Source of the DNA: JANMDU01 sp031418715
GTDB lineage: Bacteria; Pseudomonadota; Gammaproteobacteria; Burkholderiales; Burkholderiaceae_C
Reading direction: 5' to 3'
DNA length: 64,000 nt
Assembly: GCA_031418715.1 (NCBI GenBank)
Contig: JANOJL010000031.1
Location: 62,001 to 126,000 of the forward strand
Positions 41,643-51,592 of this stretch are shown here, piece by piece. The translations under genes were made by a program, and so were the position numbers. The notes under the pieces are model-generated. The model did not search any database, was not told where the DNA came from, and saw only the letters and a list, made by a program, of their open reading frames with translations. Numbering within the stretch: the first letter of the stretch is position 1; every line of letters starts with the position of its first letter.

Positions 41643-42980
41643 TCAATAAAAATCTCCGTACTGCAGCCATTCCCAGCCGCTGACGTGTGCTTGCCATTTA
41701 CGCCATTGCTCTCGTTGAAGCAACAAAATTTGCTCGCAGAAGGCTTCGCCAACCGCTTTGCGTAAACGCGTATCTTGCGCCAAAGCCAGCGTTGCTGCTT
41801 GCAAACTTGTAGGAAGCTGATCTGGCATCGGTAAATCTTGCGCGAAACGTTCGTACAAATCTTCTTCGCAAGCGGGCGGTGCGCTCAATCGCTGGTCAAT
41901 GCCATCCAAACCAGCGGCAATCACGCCCGCCAATGCAGCATAAATATTACAAGCCGGATCGGGCATGCGCCATTCCAAACGCCCATCAACACTTCGCAGC
42001 AAGCAACTGCGGTTGTTTTCGCCCCATGCCTTCCAAACCGGTGACCATGTTGTGCCAGACGCGCTGCGCGAAACAGCCAAACGCTTGTAACTGTTCACCG
42101 TTGGCGCGCACAAAGCAGCCAGCGCATCCGCATGCCCCAGCAAACCTGCACCAAACTGCAAACCCAGCTCAGATAGATAAGTCTCGCTCCTGCTAGGCGC
42201 CATCAGCGCTCGGCCTTGAGCATCGCTTAAGCTGATATGAAAATGCAAACCACTGCCCGGGCTGCCTGCAAACGGCTTGGGCATAGCACTGAACACCAAG
42301 CCATGTTTGAGTGCCACGGCATGCGCGGTCATCTTGAAGAGTACGTAGCGGTCAGCGGCTTCCAATGCATCATGAAAGCGATAGTTCAGCTCGTATTGCC
42401 CCCAAGCATCTTCATGATCAATTTGTAGCACGTCAAAGCCTAAAGCCAAGAGCTGACAGCGCAGATCATCTAAAAAATCACGCTGCTGGTAAATCGATTT
42501 GAAATCATAAGAAGGCTTGTCTAGCTGATCTTGGCGATCAGCGCTGATCAACCTGCCCAGCTCATCTCTGCGAAAAACAAAAAACTCGGGCTCAACGCCC
42601 ACATTCAATGTCCAGCCGCGTTCGGCTAGCCGCGCCACTTGCCTGCTCAGCGTCTGGCGCGAGCAAGTCTCTAGCGGCTCGTTGCCTGCAAAGCCATTGC
42701 ACACCGCATGCGCGACACCGGGCATAAAAGGCAGAGGCTTGAGGCTGCTGGGCTGAACGCGACCATAGTATTCGCTGCGCGAGCCTTGACGGGGCAATCC
42801 CGTGCCTTCAATGCTCGGGCCCGCAAAGCCCGCACCCTGCTCGACCCATTGAGCGAGACGCGCCACGGGAACGAGTTTACCTTTGGCAACGCCGTGCAAA
42901 TCTGTGAGTTGGGTAAAGATCGAGTGGATACCCGCATTGATCAACGCTAGTTGACGAGCTTGAAGTTCGGCTGGACTCAT
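41643..42980 (-). CDS. Second glutamine-synthetase-like gamma-glutamyl ligase
   Basis: A 445-residue glutamine-synthetase-family ligase distinct from puuA at 51619. It has the beta-grasp start (FTQLTDLHGVAKGKLVPV), the metal-binding VGVEPEFFVF, and the ATP/metal motif GSGLHFHISLSD. The arginine-rich end (RLEWRMPDPACNIYAAL) replaces the NPY segment of classic GS. Members of this GS-like clade attach glutamate to amines, including polyamines and ethanolamine. It starts 1 base after the puuC stop, so they are translated together. A different amine substrate from that of the other ligase is likely. Confidence 0.8.
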   Translation of the reverse strand: MSPAELQARQLALINAGIHSIFTQLTDLHGVAKGKLVPVARLAQWVEQGAGFAGPSIEGTGLPRQGSRSEYYGRVQPSSLKPLPFMPGVAHAVCNGFAGNEPLETCSRQTLSRQVARLAERGWTLNVGVEPEFFVFRRDELGRLISADRQDQLDKPSYDFKSIYQQRDFLDDLRCQLLALGFDVLQIDHEDAWGQYELNYRFHDALEAADRYVLFKMTAHAVALKHGLVFSAMPKPFAGSPGSGLHFHISLSDAQGRALMAPSRSETYLSELGLQFGAGLLGHADALAALCAPTVNSYKRLAVSRSASGTTWSPVWKAWGENNRSCLLRSVDGRLEWRMPDPACNIYAALAGVIAAGLDGIDQRLSAPPACEEDLYERFAQDLPMPDQLPTSLQAATLALAQDTRLRKAVGEAFCEQILLLQREQWRKWQAHVSGWEWLQYGDFY

Positions 42981-44459
42981 TCAAATATCCAATGGCGAGT
43001 CAATACGCAACCAAGTCGTTTTCATTTCGGTGTATTTGTCAAATGCATGCAAAGATTTGTCGCGGCCCACGCCGCTTTGTTTATAGCCACCAAAAGGAAC
43101 GGTGATATCGTCTTCGTCGTATTGATTCACATGCACTGTGCCGGCTCTGAGCGCTCGTGCAACACCATGTGCTTTGTTGATATCACGCGTCCAGACGCCA
43201 GCTTGCAAACCATAGACGCTGTGATTCGCCTGGCTCACGGCTTCATGCGCCTCGGTAAACGACAACACGGAGAGTACAGGCCCAAAAATCTCCTCTCGCG
43301 CAATTGTCATGTCGTTTTGCACGCCGTCAAATATCGTAGGCTGCACGTAATAGCCACCGGTATCCACGCGAGCTGCTTGGCCACCAGCCAAAAGTTTTGC
43401 CCCTTCGCTTTGACCCGTTGCGATGTAGCGCAACACTATTTCAAACTGGGTTTTATCAACCAAAGCACCCATCACAGTTTTTTTATCCAACGGATCGCCG
43501 GGCATATAAATCGGCACAAGTGCCAAGGCTTTTTCCAAGAAGCGTTCTTTGATGGAGGCTTCAACGAACAAGCGCGATGGCGCGTTGCAGCTCTCGCCTT
43601 GATTGAAGAAAATACTGCTCACGCTCGCGGCCACTGCTTTGTCTAAATCTGGACAGTCTGCAAACACGATGTTGGCCGACTTACCGCCCAGCTCCGTCCA
43701 AGCGCGCTTCAAATTACTTTGCCCCGCCATCACATGAATTTGCTTGCCCACACGAGTCGATCCTGTAAATGCAATGCAATCGACATCCATGTGCAAAGCC
43801 AGCGGTGAGCCTGCTTCTGTGCCGAACCCAGGAACAACATTGAAAACACCTGCTGGAACGCCTGCTTCCAGCGCCAGCTCAGCCATACGCAGCGCCGTCA
43901 GCGGTGATTTTTCACTGGGCTTCAACACCACACTGTTGCCTGAGGCCAAAGCAGGCGCAATTTTCCAAGCGGCCATGATCATTGGATAGTTCCAAGGCAC
44001 AATAATGCCCACCACGCCCACCGGTTCGCGGGTGATGAGTGCGAGTGCGGTGCGTGCTGTGGGTGCAATTTCGTCGTAGATTTTGTCAGCGGCTTCGCCA
44101 TACCAACGAATGCAATTGGCCGCGCTGCTGACATCAACACTTTTGGCATACTGGATCGGCTTGCCCATGTCCAGCGTTTCCATCAGAGCGAGTTCATCTG
44201 CATGAGCCATCAGCAGATCTGCAAACTTAATTAAGATCCGCTTACGTTGCGCAGGCGCATGCCGACGCCAGCGCCCATCTTCAAAGGCATGGCGCGCGGC
44301 TCGCACAGCAATATCAATATCTACAGCTTCGCAACGAGACACCTCAGCGATCTTGCGCCCATCTATTGGCGATATGCAGTCGAAGCGGTAGCCAGATTGG
44401 GCATCGCATCGGGCTCCATTGACAAAAGCCCGCGCGTCATAGCTTACTGATGCGCTCAT
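42981..44459 (-). CDS. puuC: Aldehyde dehydrogenase, PuuC type
   Basis: A 492-residue aldehyde dehydrogenase resembling gamma-glutamyl-gamma-aminobutyraldehyde dehydrogenase. The catalytic glutamate lies in TELGGKSANIVFAD and the catalytic cysteine in FNQGESCNAPSRL; the cofactor loop is FTGSTRVGKQI. The C-terminal INKAHGVARALRAGTVHVNQYDEDD is typical of PuuC/betaine aldehyde type enzymes. It oxidises the aldehyde made by PuuB. It sits between the porin-like gene and the second ligase on the same strand. Confidence 0.9.
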   Translation of the reverse strand: MSASVSYDARAFVNGARCDAQSGYRFDCISPIDGRKIAEVSRCEAVDIDIAVRAARHAFEDGRWRRHAPAQRKRILIKFADLLMAHADELALMETLDMGKPIQYAKSVDVSSAANCIRWYGEAADKIYDEIAPTARTALALITREPVGVVGIIVPWNYPMIMAAWKIAPALASGNSVVLKPSEKSPLTALRMAELALEAGVPAGVFNVVPGFGTEAGSPLALHMDVDCIAFTGSTRVGKQIHVMAGQSNLKRAWTELGGKSANIVFADCPDLDKAVAASVSSIFFNQGESCNAPSRLFVEASIKERFLEKALALVPIYMPGDPLDKKTVMGALVDKTQFEIVLRYIATGQSEGAKLLAGGQAARVDTGGYYVQPTIFDGVQNDMTIAREEIFGPVLSVLSFTEAHEAVSQANHSVYGLQAGVWTRDINKAHGVARALRAGTVHVNQYDEDDITVPFGGYKQSGVGRDKSLHAFDKYTEMKTTWLRIDSPLDI

Positions 44460-44472
44460 GCAGCACCCATCA

Positions 44473-45885
44473 TTAGAATGACACCACGGCAGACAGACCG
44501 ATCAGCTTGTTGGATTTTTTGTATTCACCTGTCTTGGAATCCAAGAATACAGGACCGTTGGCAGTGTCAATGCGGTATTCAGCTTTGAAGGTTGTGTTTT
44601 GGTTGAACAAATAGCTCATGCCTAGGCTGAGTGCGGTGCGTGTTGCTCCTTTGGCGGTGGGCAGCCAAACCCCTGTTGAATTTTCCATGATCGGACCAAA
44701 GCCATTGCGGCCATCTGCTATTTGCTCGCAGTCTGGCCCTCCTGATGTGGTGTCAAAAATTCCATCACCGTCTATGTCACGCACGCCGCAAGACTCTTGG
44801 GATGCAGCACCAAAGACACCACCGCCATTTTTACCATTACGAATCATGTCAAAACGAGCTGTGGCTTGGAGTCTTGGCGTAAGCTTGTAGCCGGCCAGAC
44901 CTGACAGACCCGTCCAGTTCGCATCACCGCCGTTGGCCGCAGCAGCCTTCTGCTTGCCGAGACCCAATTGACCTTGTAGCACCCAATCACCACGTGTGAA
45001 ATAACCATCCACCTCAAACAAGTGGTATTTTCCTGCTGGATTTTTTGCGCTGAATGAATGAGCACCTGCAAAACCAAAGCCGCTGAATTCGCCTTTAGAG
45101 TAATCCACACGGTAGGTCACGCCAGGCGCCTTATCTCCCGCGCCTTTGCGTGCTTCATTGATATTGCCCACCATGAATTTAGAAATCCACTTGCCACGCT
45201 GGAATTCCATGCCTACTCCGCTGTAGAAGCTAGGAATGGTGAAGTCAAATAGCAAGTTATGGCTGATCAAAGGCTGCTGATGAGACCAAATAAATTCATA
45301 TCCCGACCAATCAGGCACTTGACCCGCAATCAAACGCGTTGCTGGGCCTGCGATTGGAATCGACACAGAGGCTTCATGCACGATAGAGCCAATGTTGTAG
45401 CCCGAACTGGCAGATTTGTGCGGTGCCAAAGTCAAGCGCCACTTTGCACCGCTATCGGTTTCTTTCTGGATATCCAGCATGGCTTGACCGAAATAGCTGT
45501 TGTCGAAAGCGTATGAGTCACCGGGGCCTGAGTTACCAGCGCCGTTGAAATTGTTTAAGAAAACAAAGCCTGCCTGATCTTGGCGCTGACTGTAGATGAA
45601 CGTAGGGTCGACCATACCGCTGATTTTCAAACCAGCAAAACCTGCGGCAATCGAGTTGTCTTCTGCAGATTCAACCTTGATCTTGATGCGGTTAAATTCC
45701 TCTGGATCCACACCGCCAGCAGCTGATTTGCTGGCCACTGCCTCAATTTTTTCCTGGAGCATTTTCAGCTGTGTTTTCAGCAGTTCAATTTCTTTTTGTA
45801 AATCGGCCGCAGACTGCGCATGTGCGCTCATCCAAGGCATAGCGCAAGCCAATGCAACGACGATGATTTTTCTTTGAAGGTTCAT
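44473..45885 (-). CDS. Porin-like outer membrane protein with N-terminal coiled coil
   Basis: A 470-residue protein with a signal peptide (cleavage near AHAQSAADLQ), a coiled coil (DLQKEIELLKTQLKMLQEKI, about 27-60), and a beta-rich barrel region. The last residue is Phe (VVSF), the usual outer-membrane insertion signal. Segments such as KISGMVDPTFIYSQ and the alternating aromatic strands support a beta-barrel of the trimeric-porin type with periplasmic coiled-coil anchoring. It lies inside the polyamine locus, between potI and puuC, and could be the outer-membrane entry route for amines. That role is inferred from position only. Confidence 0.75.
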   Translation of the reverse strand: MNLQRKIIVVALACAMPWMSAHAQSAADLQKEIELLKTQLKMLQEKIEAVASKSAAGGVDPEEFNRIKIKVESAEDNSIAAGFAGLKISGMVDPTFIYSQRQDQAGFVFLNNFNGAGNSGPGDSYAFDNSYFGQAMLDIQKETDSGAKWRLTLAPHKSASSGYNIGSIVHEASVSIPIAGPATRLIAGQVPDWSGYEFIWSHQQPLISHNLLFDFTIPSFYSGVGMEFQRGKWISKFMVGNINEARKGAGDKAPGVTYRVDYSKGEFSGFGFAGAHSFSAKNPAGKYHLFEVDGYFTRGDWVLQGQLGLGKQKAAAANGGDANWTGLSGLAGYKLTPRLQATARFDMIRNGKNGGGVFGAASQESCGVRDIDGDGIFDTTSGGPDCEQIADGRNGFGPIMENSTGVWLPTAKGATRTALSLGMSYLFNQNTTFKAEYRIDTANGPVFLDSKTGEYKKSNKLIGLSAVVSF

Positions 45886-45946
45886 GGTATTTCTCCTGAG
45901 TTGTCGTGGTGGTGAGGAAGGGTCTTAGAATTTGAATCGATTGAAA

Positions 45947-46789
45947 TTATTCAGTGGTGCGCAATGCAGCGGACTCTTCTTGGCTGCGTCTGCGCTCTTG
46001 CCGGGCAATCCAAAGACTTGCCACGACCACAGCAATGCCCACCACCAATACTGTGATCGTGGCAACTGCATTCACAGTGGGATTGAGGCCTAATCGAGCG
46101 CGGCTGAATATGACAATGGGCATGGTGGTTGAACCAGGGCCAGACAGAAAGGCAGACAGCACCACATCATCCAATGAAAGCGTGAAGGTAAGCAAGCCAG
46201 CGGAGATCAAGGATTGAGATATCAGTGGCAAAGTGACCAGAAAAAAGACCTGCAACGGCTTAGCACCTAAATCCTTCGCCGCTTCTTCCAATGATGGATC
46301 CATCTCTCTAAGACGTGCGCTGATCACCACCGTGGCATAGGCCAGCCCTAACAGCGTGTGCCCAATCCAAATAGTGAGCATGCCGCGTTCAGGAAAACCT
46401 GTGGCTCGTTGTATCGAAACGAGCAGCAGCAGCAAAGACAAACCGATGATCACCTCAGGCATCACCAAGGGAGAGTTGACCATGCCAGAGAAGAATGTCT
46501 TGCCAGGGAAATGCTTGAACTTAACTAAGGCGATAGCGGCCAAGGTGCCCAAGATCACAGACGATATCGCCGTAAAAACAGCAATCTTGAGCGATAACCA
46601 AAGGCCTGCAAGCAACACCTGATCTTGCATGAGTTCACCATACCAACGAAACGAGAAGCCGCCCCAGCGAGTGACCATCGGACTGGCATTGAAACTCAGC
46701 ACGATCAAGGTCAAGATTGGAATGTACAGAAATGCAAAGCTTGCGATCAACCATGTACGAGAAGTGAGAAGGCCAGCACGATTTTTCAT
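45947..46789 (-). CDS. potI: Polyamine ABC transporter permease, PotI type
   Basis: A 280-residue inner-membrane permease with six predicted helices. The EAA loop reads DPSLEEAAKDLGAKPLQVFF, which contacts the ATPase. The N-terminal FRWYGELMQDQ region and FTLSLDDVVLSAF segment match PotI/PotC permeases. It overlaps potH by 4 bases as ATGA. Confidence 0.92.
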   Translation of the reverse strand: MKNRAGLLTSRTWLIASFAFLYIPILTLIVLSFNASPMVTRWGGFSFRWYGELMQDQVLLAGLWLSLKIAVFTAISSVILGTLAAIALVKFKHFPGKTFFSGMVNSPLVMPEVIIGLSLLLLLVSIQRATGFPERGMLTIWIGHTLLGLAYATVVISARLREMDPSLEEAAKDLGAKPLQVFFLVTLPLISQSLISAGLLTFTLSLDDVVLSAFLSGPGSTTMPIVIFSRARLGLNPTVNAVATITVLVVGIAVVVASLWIARQERRRSQEESAALRTTE

Positions 46790-47682
46790 GAGCGGCCTCC
46801 ACCAGCTGCATCGTTTTGCAGTTTGTTGAAGTAAGCCAAAGGCACAACAATCAACAGTACCATCACCACGGCCACACTCGCCGCCATCGGCCAGTCGTTG
46901 TTGCTGAAAAACTCATCCCAAAGCACGCGACCAATCATCAGGGTTTGCGGGCCACCCAACAATTCAGGAATCACAAATTCACCCACACAAGGGATGAATA
47001 CCAGGAGCGCACCAGCAATGATGCCGTTTTTACTCAAAGGCACTGTGACGCTCCAAAAAGCCGTCCAAGGACTCGCGCCCAGATCGCGCGCCGCTTCAAG
47101 CAAACGCAAATCCATTTTCACCAAATTGGCATACAGAGGCAGCACCATGAAGGGCAGGTAGGTGTAGACCATACCCAAGACCAAGGAAAACGGTGTGTTC
47201 ATCATTTTGACGGGCGCATCTATCAGCCCCAAAGCCAAGCCGATGTTGTTGAACACACCGCTGTCTGCCAGCAACATTTTCCAGGCATAGACGCGCAACA
47301 AAAAGGAGGTCCAAAACGGCAACATCACCAACATCATCAGAGCTGGGCGAATTGAAGCCGAGCTTCTAGCCATGAAATAAGCCATTGGGTAGCCAATGGC
47401 CAAGCAAATCACAGTGGTGATCGCCGCGAATTTCACCGAAGAAATATAGGTCTTGATGTAGAGCGGATCTTCCGCCAGAAAAAGGTAGGTTTGATAACGA
47501 AGCTTGAGGAAAAACTCGCCATCGGCCCAGCCGATCACATCCTTGAAGCGTACGCCCTCCATCTCGGAGAGGCTGATGCGAAACACCACCAAAAACGGGG
47601 CAGCAAAAAACGCCAATAAAAACAGCATCGGTATGCCAACAACCAAACCACGACCAAACCGAGCGATGGCGGAGTCGATCAT
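46786..47682 (-). CDS. potH: Polyamine ABC transporter permease, PotH type
   Basis: A 298-residue permease with about six helices and the EAA loop DLRLLEAARDLGASPWTAFW. The sequence FLVVFRISLSEMEGVRFKDV near the start and YMARSSASIRPALLML match PotH/PotB. I chose the ATG at 47682 because relatives begin just before the first helix; a GTG at 47748 would add 22 residues and lies only 12 bases from the ATPase gene. It forms the channel with PotI. Confidence 0.92.
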   Translation of the reverse strand: MIDSAIARFGRGLVVGIPMLFLLAFFAAPFLVVFRISLSEMEGVRFKDVIGWADGEFFLKLRYQTYLFLAEDPLYIKTYISSVKFAAITTVICLAIGYPMAYFMARSSASIRPALMMLVMLPFWTSFLLRVYAWKMLLADSGVFNNIGLALGLIDAPVKMMNTPFSLVLGMVYTYLPFMVLPLYANLVKMDLRLLEAARDLGASPWTAFWSVTVPLSKNGIIAGALLVFIPCVGEFVIPELLGGPQTLMIGRVLWDEFFSNNDWPMAASVAVVMVLLIVVPLAYFNKLQNDAAGGGRS

Positions 47683-47760
47683 CGCTCGTGATCTAGATGC
47701 TATCGAAAGATGAGCATCATGCGCAGGATTGATAAGGGATTGCTGCACTTTTTTATCTTA

Positions 47761-48873
47761 TTATTGAGTCAAAACAACCACATCACTGCCCCACCAAGAC
47801 AAATGAACGGTGTCACCGCGCAAGATCGCACTTTCATCATGACGCGCATCGTTGGCCTTCATGACCTTAACCAACTGACCGCTGGCGAGTTGTACTTGGT
47901 ATCCTGTTTGCGCACCCAAATAAGACAAGCTAGCGACTTGGCCTGACACGGTGTTGTAGCCCAGTTGACGCGGTTCGTCGTAATCATCTACTGTTGGCGG
48001 TGTTTTAGCGATCCAAATTTTCTCGGGCCGCACTGCGACATGCACTGCCATGTCCGCCGTACCCGTGATGCCGTGGCTCACAAAATGCTGGCAATCCGCA
48101 GACTGGATCACAACGTGATCCGGCTCATCGACCGTTACGCGGCCAGCAAACATATTGACGCTTCCAATGAAATCAGCCACAAATTTACAGTTGGGCGTTT
48201 CATAAATATCGCTGGGCTTGCCCACTTGCAAGATGCTGCCTTGACTCATCACACCAATCCGGCTGGCCATTGTCATGGCTTCTTCCTGATCGTGTGTGAC
48301 CATAACGCAAGTAACGCCTACTTGATGAATGATCGAAACCAACTCCATCTGTGTACGTTCGCGTAACTTTTTATCGAGTGCGCCCAAAGGCTCGTCTAGC
48401 AGCAAAAGACGCGGTTTCTTCACCAAGCTGCGCGCAAGCGCAACGCGCTGCTGCTGCCCGCCGGAGAGCTGGTGCGGTTTGCGTTTGGCATATTGACTGA
48501 GTTGCACCATCGCTAGCATCGCATCCACCCGTTCGGAAATCTCCGCTTTCGGCAAATCTTCGCGGCGCAGGCCAAAAGCCACGTTGTCCCACACGGTGAG
48601 GTGGGGAAACAGCGCGTAGCTTTGGAACATCATGTTCACAGGCCGCTCTTGCGGCTCTAATTGCGTTAAATCTTGGCCTTCGAGCAGAATTTTGCCACTG
48701 GTGGGCTCTTCAAAACCCGCCAACATCCGCAGCAAGGTGGATTTGCCGCATCCTGAAGAGCCTAACAGGGCAAAAATCTCACCCTGAGCAATATCCAGCG
48801 ATACACCATCCACCGCTATCGCATCGCCAAATTTCTTGACGACCGATTGGATGCTGAGATACGCAGCAGCCAT
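47761..48873 (-). CDS. potG: Polyamine ABC transporter ATP-binding protein, PotG/PotA type
   Basis: A 370-residue ATPase. Walker A is GSSGCGKST (about residue 36), the signature is LSGGQQQRVALARSL, Walker B is LLLLDEPLGALD, and the switch histidine is in VTHDQEEAM. The C-terminal TOBE domain (about 280-370) is present, as in the spermidine/putrescine group. It starts 4 bases after potF stops. The frame is open upstream into potF, but MAAAYLSIQSVVKKFG is the natural start. Confidence 0.93.
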   Translation of the reverse strand: MAAAYLSIQSVVKKFGDAIAVDGVSLDIAQGEIFALLGSSGCGKSTLLRMLAGFEEPTSGKILLEGQDLTQLEPQERPVNMMFQSYALFPHLTVWDNVAFGLRREDLPKAEISERVDAMLAMVQLSQYAKRKPHQLSGGQQQRVALARSLVKKPRLLLLDEPLGALDKKLRERTQMELVSIIHQVGVTCVMVTHDQEEAMTMASRIGVMSQGSILQVGKPSDIYETPNCKFVADFIGSVNMFAGRVTVDEPDHVVIQSADCQHFVSHGITGTADMAVHVAVRPEKIWIAKTPPTVDDYDEPRQLGYNTVSGQVASLSYLGAQTGYQVQLASGQLVKVMKANDARHDESAILRGDTVHLSWWGSDVVVLTQ

Positions 48874-48877
48874 AAAT

Positions 48878-50008
48878 TTACAGACCTGTCTTGAAGGATG
48901 TGAAGGTACGCGTTTGCAGGCGGCGCATGTCACCACTCAATGCTTTTGGGGGCACCATTTTGGCCATGTCCGTTGCGCTTGGGAAAACGGTGGGGTTGTT
49001 GGCTATTTCAGGCTTCACGAATCTGCGCGATTCACGGTTGGGGTTGGCATAAAAAACCTGGTTGGTGATCGACGCGTGCACTTCAGGCCGCATGATGTAA
49101 TTGATAAATGTATGTGCATTGTCCACATTGGGCGCATCGGCCGGGATGACCATGCTGTCAAAGAACAAGACGCCGCCGTTGGCTGGGATCAGAGCTTCGA
49201 TTTTTTGCCCTGTCTTGCCCTCGATGGCGCGATTTCTTGCAATGTTGATATCGCCCGACCAGCCGAGAGCCAAACAAATCGAGCCGCTGGCCATGTCGTT
49301 GATATAGCCTGAGCTTGAAAATAGCGTGACAGAAGGGCGCACCGCCTTCAGCACGGCGGCGGCGGCGGCGTAGTCAGCGGGGGTTTTGGAGTAAGCATCT
49401 TTGCCCATGTAATGCAATACGACAGGAATGATTTCCGAAGCGCTGTCTAAAAAACTCACGCCGCAGGATTTCAGCTTGGAAGCATATTTGGGATTCAGAG
49501 CCAGCTCCCAGACATTGGCAGGCATCGGCTCATTGCCTAAGGCAGCCTTGACTTTGTCGACATTGATACCCACGGTGGTGTAGCCCCAAAGCCAATTGAC
49601 CATGAATTGGTTGCCTGGATCGAGATTGGCCAACTGGCTTTGCACCGCTGCATCCATGTTCTTTAGATTCGGCAGTTTGGATTTGTCGAGTTTGGCCAAC
49701 AAGCCACCTTCGATTTGCAAGCGCGCCCAGTTGGAGGAGGGCACCACGATGTCATAGCCGGTTTTCCCAGCCACCAATTTGGCATGCAGGATTTCGTTGC
49801 TGTCAAAGTTGTCGTAGCGAACCTTGATGCCGGTCTCTTTCTCGAAATTAGCAATCGTGTCAGGCGCGATGTAATCAGACCAGTTGTAAATATTCAGCAC
49901 CTTGGACTGCGCTTGAGCAGGCAGACCAAAAGACAACAAACCAGCGGCGCTGGCGCACAAGGCGGCTGCGCGCAAGCATTTAGACAGAATCGAGGTAGAT
50001 GGCAACAT
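48878..50008 (-). CDS. potF: Polyamine-binding periplasmic protein, PotF type
   Basis: A 376-residue receptor with a signal peptide (cleavage near PAQAQSKVLN). The mature N-terminus VLNIYNWSDYIAPDTI is the PotF/PotD signature. Ligand-site residues can be recognised in GYDIVVPSS, SSSGYINDMASGSIC and ALGWSGDI, and the last segment includes PNVDNAHTFINYIMRPE. It likely captures putrescine or spermidine for PotGHI. A 111-bp gap to the aminotransferase gene upstream may hold its own promoter. Confidence 0.93.
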   Translation of the reverse strand: MLPSTSILSKCLRAAALCASAAGLLSFGLPAQAQSKVLNIYNWSDYIAPDTIANFEKETGIKVRYDNFDSNEILHAKLVAGKTGYDIVVPSSNWARLQIEGGLLAKLDKSKLPNLKNMDAAVQSQLANLDPGNQFMVNWLWGYTTVGINVDKVKAALGNEPMPANVWELALNPKYASKLKSCGVSFLDSASEIIPVVLHYMGKDAYSKTPADYAAAAAVLKAVRPSVTLFSSSGYINDMASGSICLALGWSGDINIARNRAIEGKTGQKIEALIPANGGVLFFDSMVIPADAPNVDNAHTFINYIMRPEVHASITNQVFYANPNRESRRFVKPEIANNPTVFPSATDMAKMVPPKALSGDMRRLQTRTFTSFKTGL

Positions 50009-50119
50009 TTTTTCTCCTAATAGGAATGAAATTTAAGAAAACTAAACAGATACTAAGCGCTCGTATTCAGTGGGCTTATTGGCGCTATCCCTAGTAGCAA
50101 GCTTCATGCCGATCCTTTT

Positions 50120-51556
50120 TTAGGCAAACCCTAAGGTTTTGAGTTCTGCCAAAGTCAGATCAAGGCAATGGCGGATCAAGCCGATCAGCTCATCCAGCTG
50201 AGCTAGGGTGCAGACCAAGGGCGGCGAGATGATCATGCGATCGCCCACGGCACGCATGATCAATCCGTTGGCAAAACAGTGCTTGCGGCAAATCATTCCG
50301 ACGCCCAGTTCCTCGGCAAAAGCTGCTTTATTGGCTTTGTCTTTCACCAAAATCAGGCCGCCCAACAAGCCGCATGTCTCTACGACACCCACCAAAGGAT
50401 GATCAATCAAAGCGCCAAAGGCTTTGGCTAAGTAGGGTGCGAGCACATCCTTAACGTTGGATACCAGATTTTCTTTTTCCATCACATCCAAATTGGCCAG
50501 TGCGACTGCACATGCCACCGGATGCCCGCTGTAGGTGTAGCCGTGGTTGAATTCGCCGCCTTTTTCAATCAAGACTTGCGCCACGCGGTTGCCCACCATC
50601 ACGCCGCCCAAAGGAATGTAGCCGCTGGTCACTGCTTTCGCGAAGGTAATGAGATCCGGCTGAAAACCGAATTTTTGATACGCAAACCAATGCCCCAAGC
50701 GGCCAAAAGCGCATATCACTTCATCAGAAATCAACAAAATACCGTATTTGTCGACAATGCGCTGAATTTCTGGCCAGTAGGTGTCTGGTGGAATGATCAC
50801 GCCGCCTGCGCCTTGCACCGGCTCGGCAATAAAAGCGGCTACCTTGTCTGCACCCAATTCGATGATTTTTTCTTCCAGCCAACCTGCAGCGCGCAGGCCA
50901 AAAGCATCGGGCGTTTCGCCAGGATGGGCGTTCTCAAAATAATAGGGCTGCTCAATATGCACGATGCCTGGAATCGGCAAATCGCCTTGCGCATGCATGC
51001 CATACATGCCGCCGAGCGACGCGCCAGCCACGGTGCTACCGTGGTAAGCATTTTTGCGAGAGATCACGGTTTTGCGCTTGGGTTGATCCAGCAAATCCCA
51101 ATAGCGGCGCACCATGCGTAGATTGGAATCGTTGCTTTCTGAACCGCTGGAAGAGAAAAACACGTGATCAAAGCGGCGCATGCCATCTTTGGCTTGGATC
51201 GGCGTGGCCAGAATTGACAAACGATGCGCCAGCTTCACGGCGGGCACATTGGTGGTTTGGAAGAAGGCATTGTAGTAAGGCAGCTCCATCATTTGCTTGG
51301 CAGCCGCATCGGCCAACTCTTTGCGCCCATAGCCCACATTGACGCACCACAGGCCACTCATGCCATCAAAGATTTTGTTTCCTTCAGAATCCCAGACATA
51401 CACGCCTTCAGCCCGCGTCATCACGCGTGCGCCTTTGGCCGCGAGCGCTTTGAAATCGGTGAACGGATGTAGGAAATGGGCGCTGTCTAGGCGTTGAATT
51501 TCAGCGGTAGACAACTCAGCTTCGGGCGAGGCTTGTTCGATCTGTTCAGCGAGCAT
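50120..51556 (-). CDS. spuC: Putrescine:pyruvate aminotransferase, SpuC type
   Basis: A 478-residue class III PLP aminotransferase. The N-terminal LDSAHFLHPFTDFKALAAKG and the PLP-site SSSGSESNDSNLRMVRRYW resemble SpuC, which transaminates putrescine directly to 4-aminobutyraldehyde. The PLP aspartate is in LLISDEVICAFGRLG and the lysine in LITFAKAVTSG. Its presence beside the glutamylated pathway gives a second route. A repeat copy lies just upstream, between this gene and puuA. Confidence 0.88.
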   Translation of the reverse strand: MLAEQIEQASPEAELSTAEIQRLDSAHFLHPFTDFKALAAKGARVMTRAEGVYVWDSEGNKIFDGMSGLWCVNVGYGRKELADAAAKQMMELPYYNAFFQTTNVPAVKLAHRLSILATPIQAKDGMRRFDHVFFSSSGSESNDSNLRMVRRYWDLLDQPKRKTVISRKNAYHGSTVAGASLGGMYGMHAQGDLPIPGIVHIEQPYYFENAHPGETPDAFGLRAAGWLEEKIIELGADKVAAFIAEPVQGAGGVIIPPDTYWPEIQRIVDKYGILLISDEVICAFGRLGHWFAYQKFGFQPDLITFAKAVTSGYIPLGGVMVGNRVAQVLIEKGGEFNHGYTYSGHPVACAVALANLDVMEKENLVSNVKDVLAPYLAKAFGALIDHPLVGVVETCGLLGGLILVKDKANKAAFAEELGVGMICRKHCFANGLIMRAVGDRMIISPPLVCTLAQLDELIGLIRHCLDLTLAELKTLGFA

Positions 51557-51592
51557 GGAGAAGTGCCAAAAATATGAATGAAAAGTGGCTTT

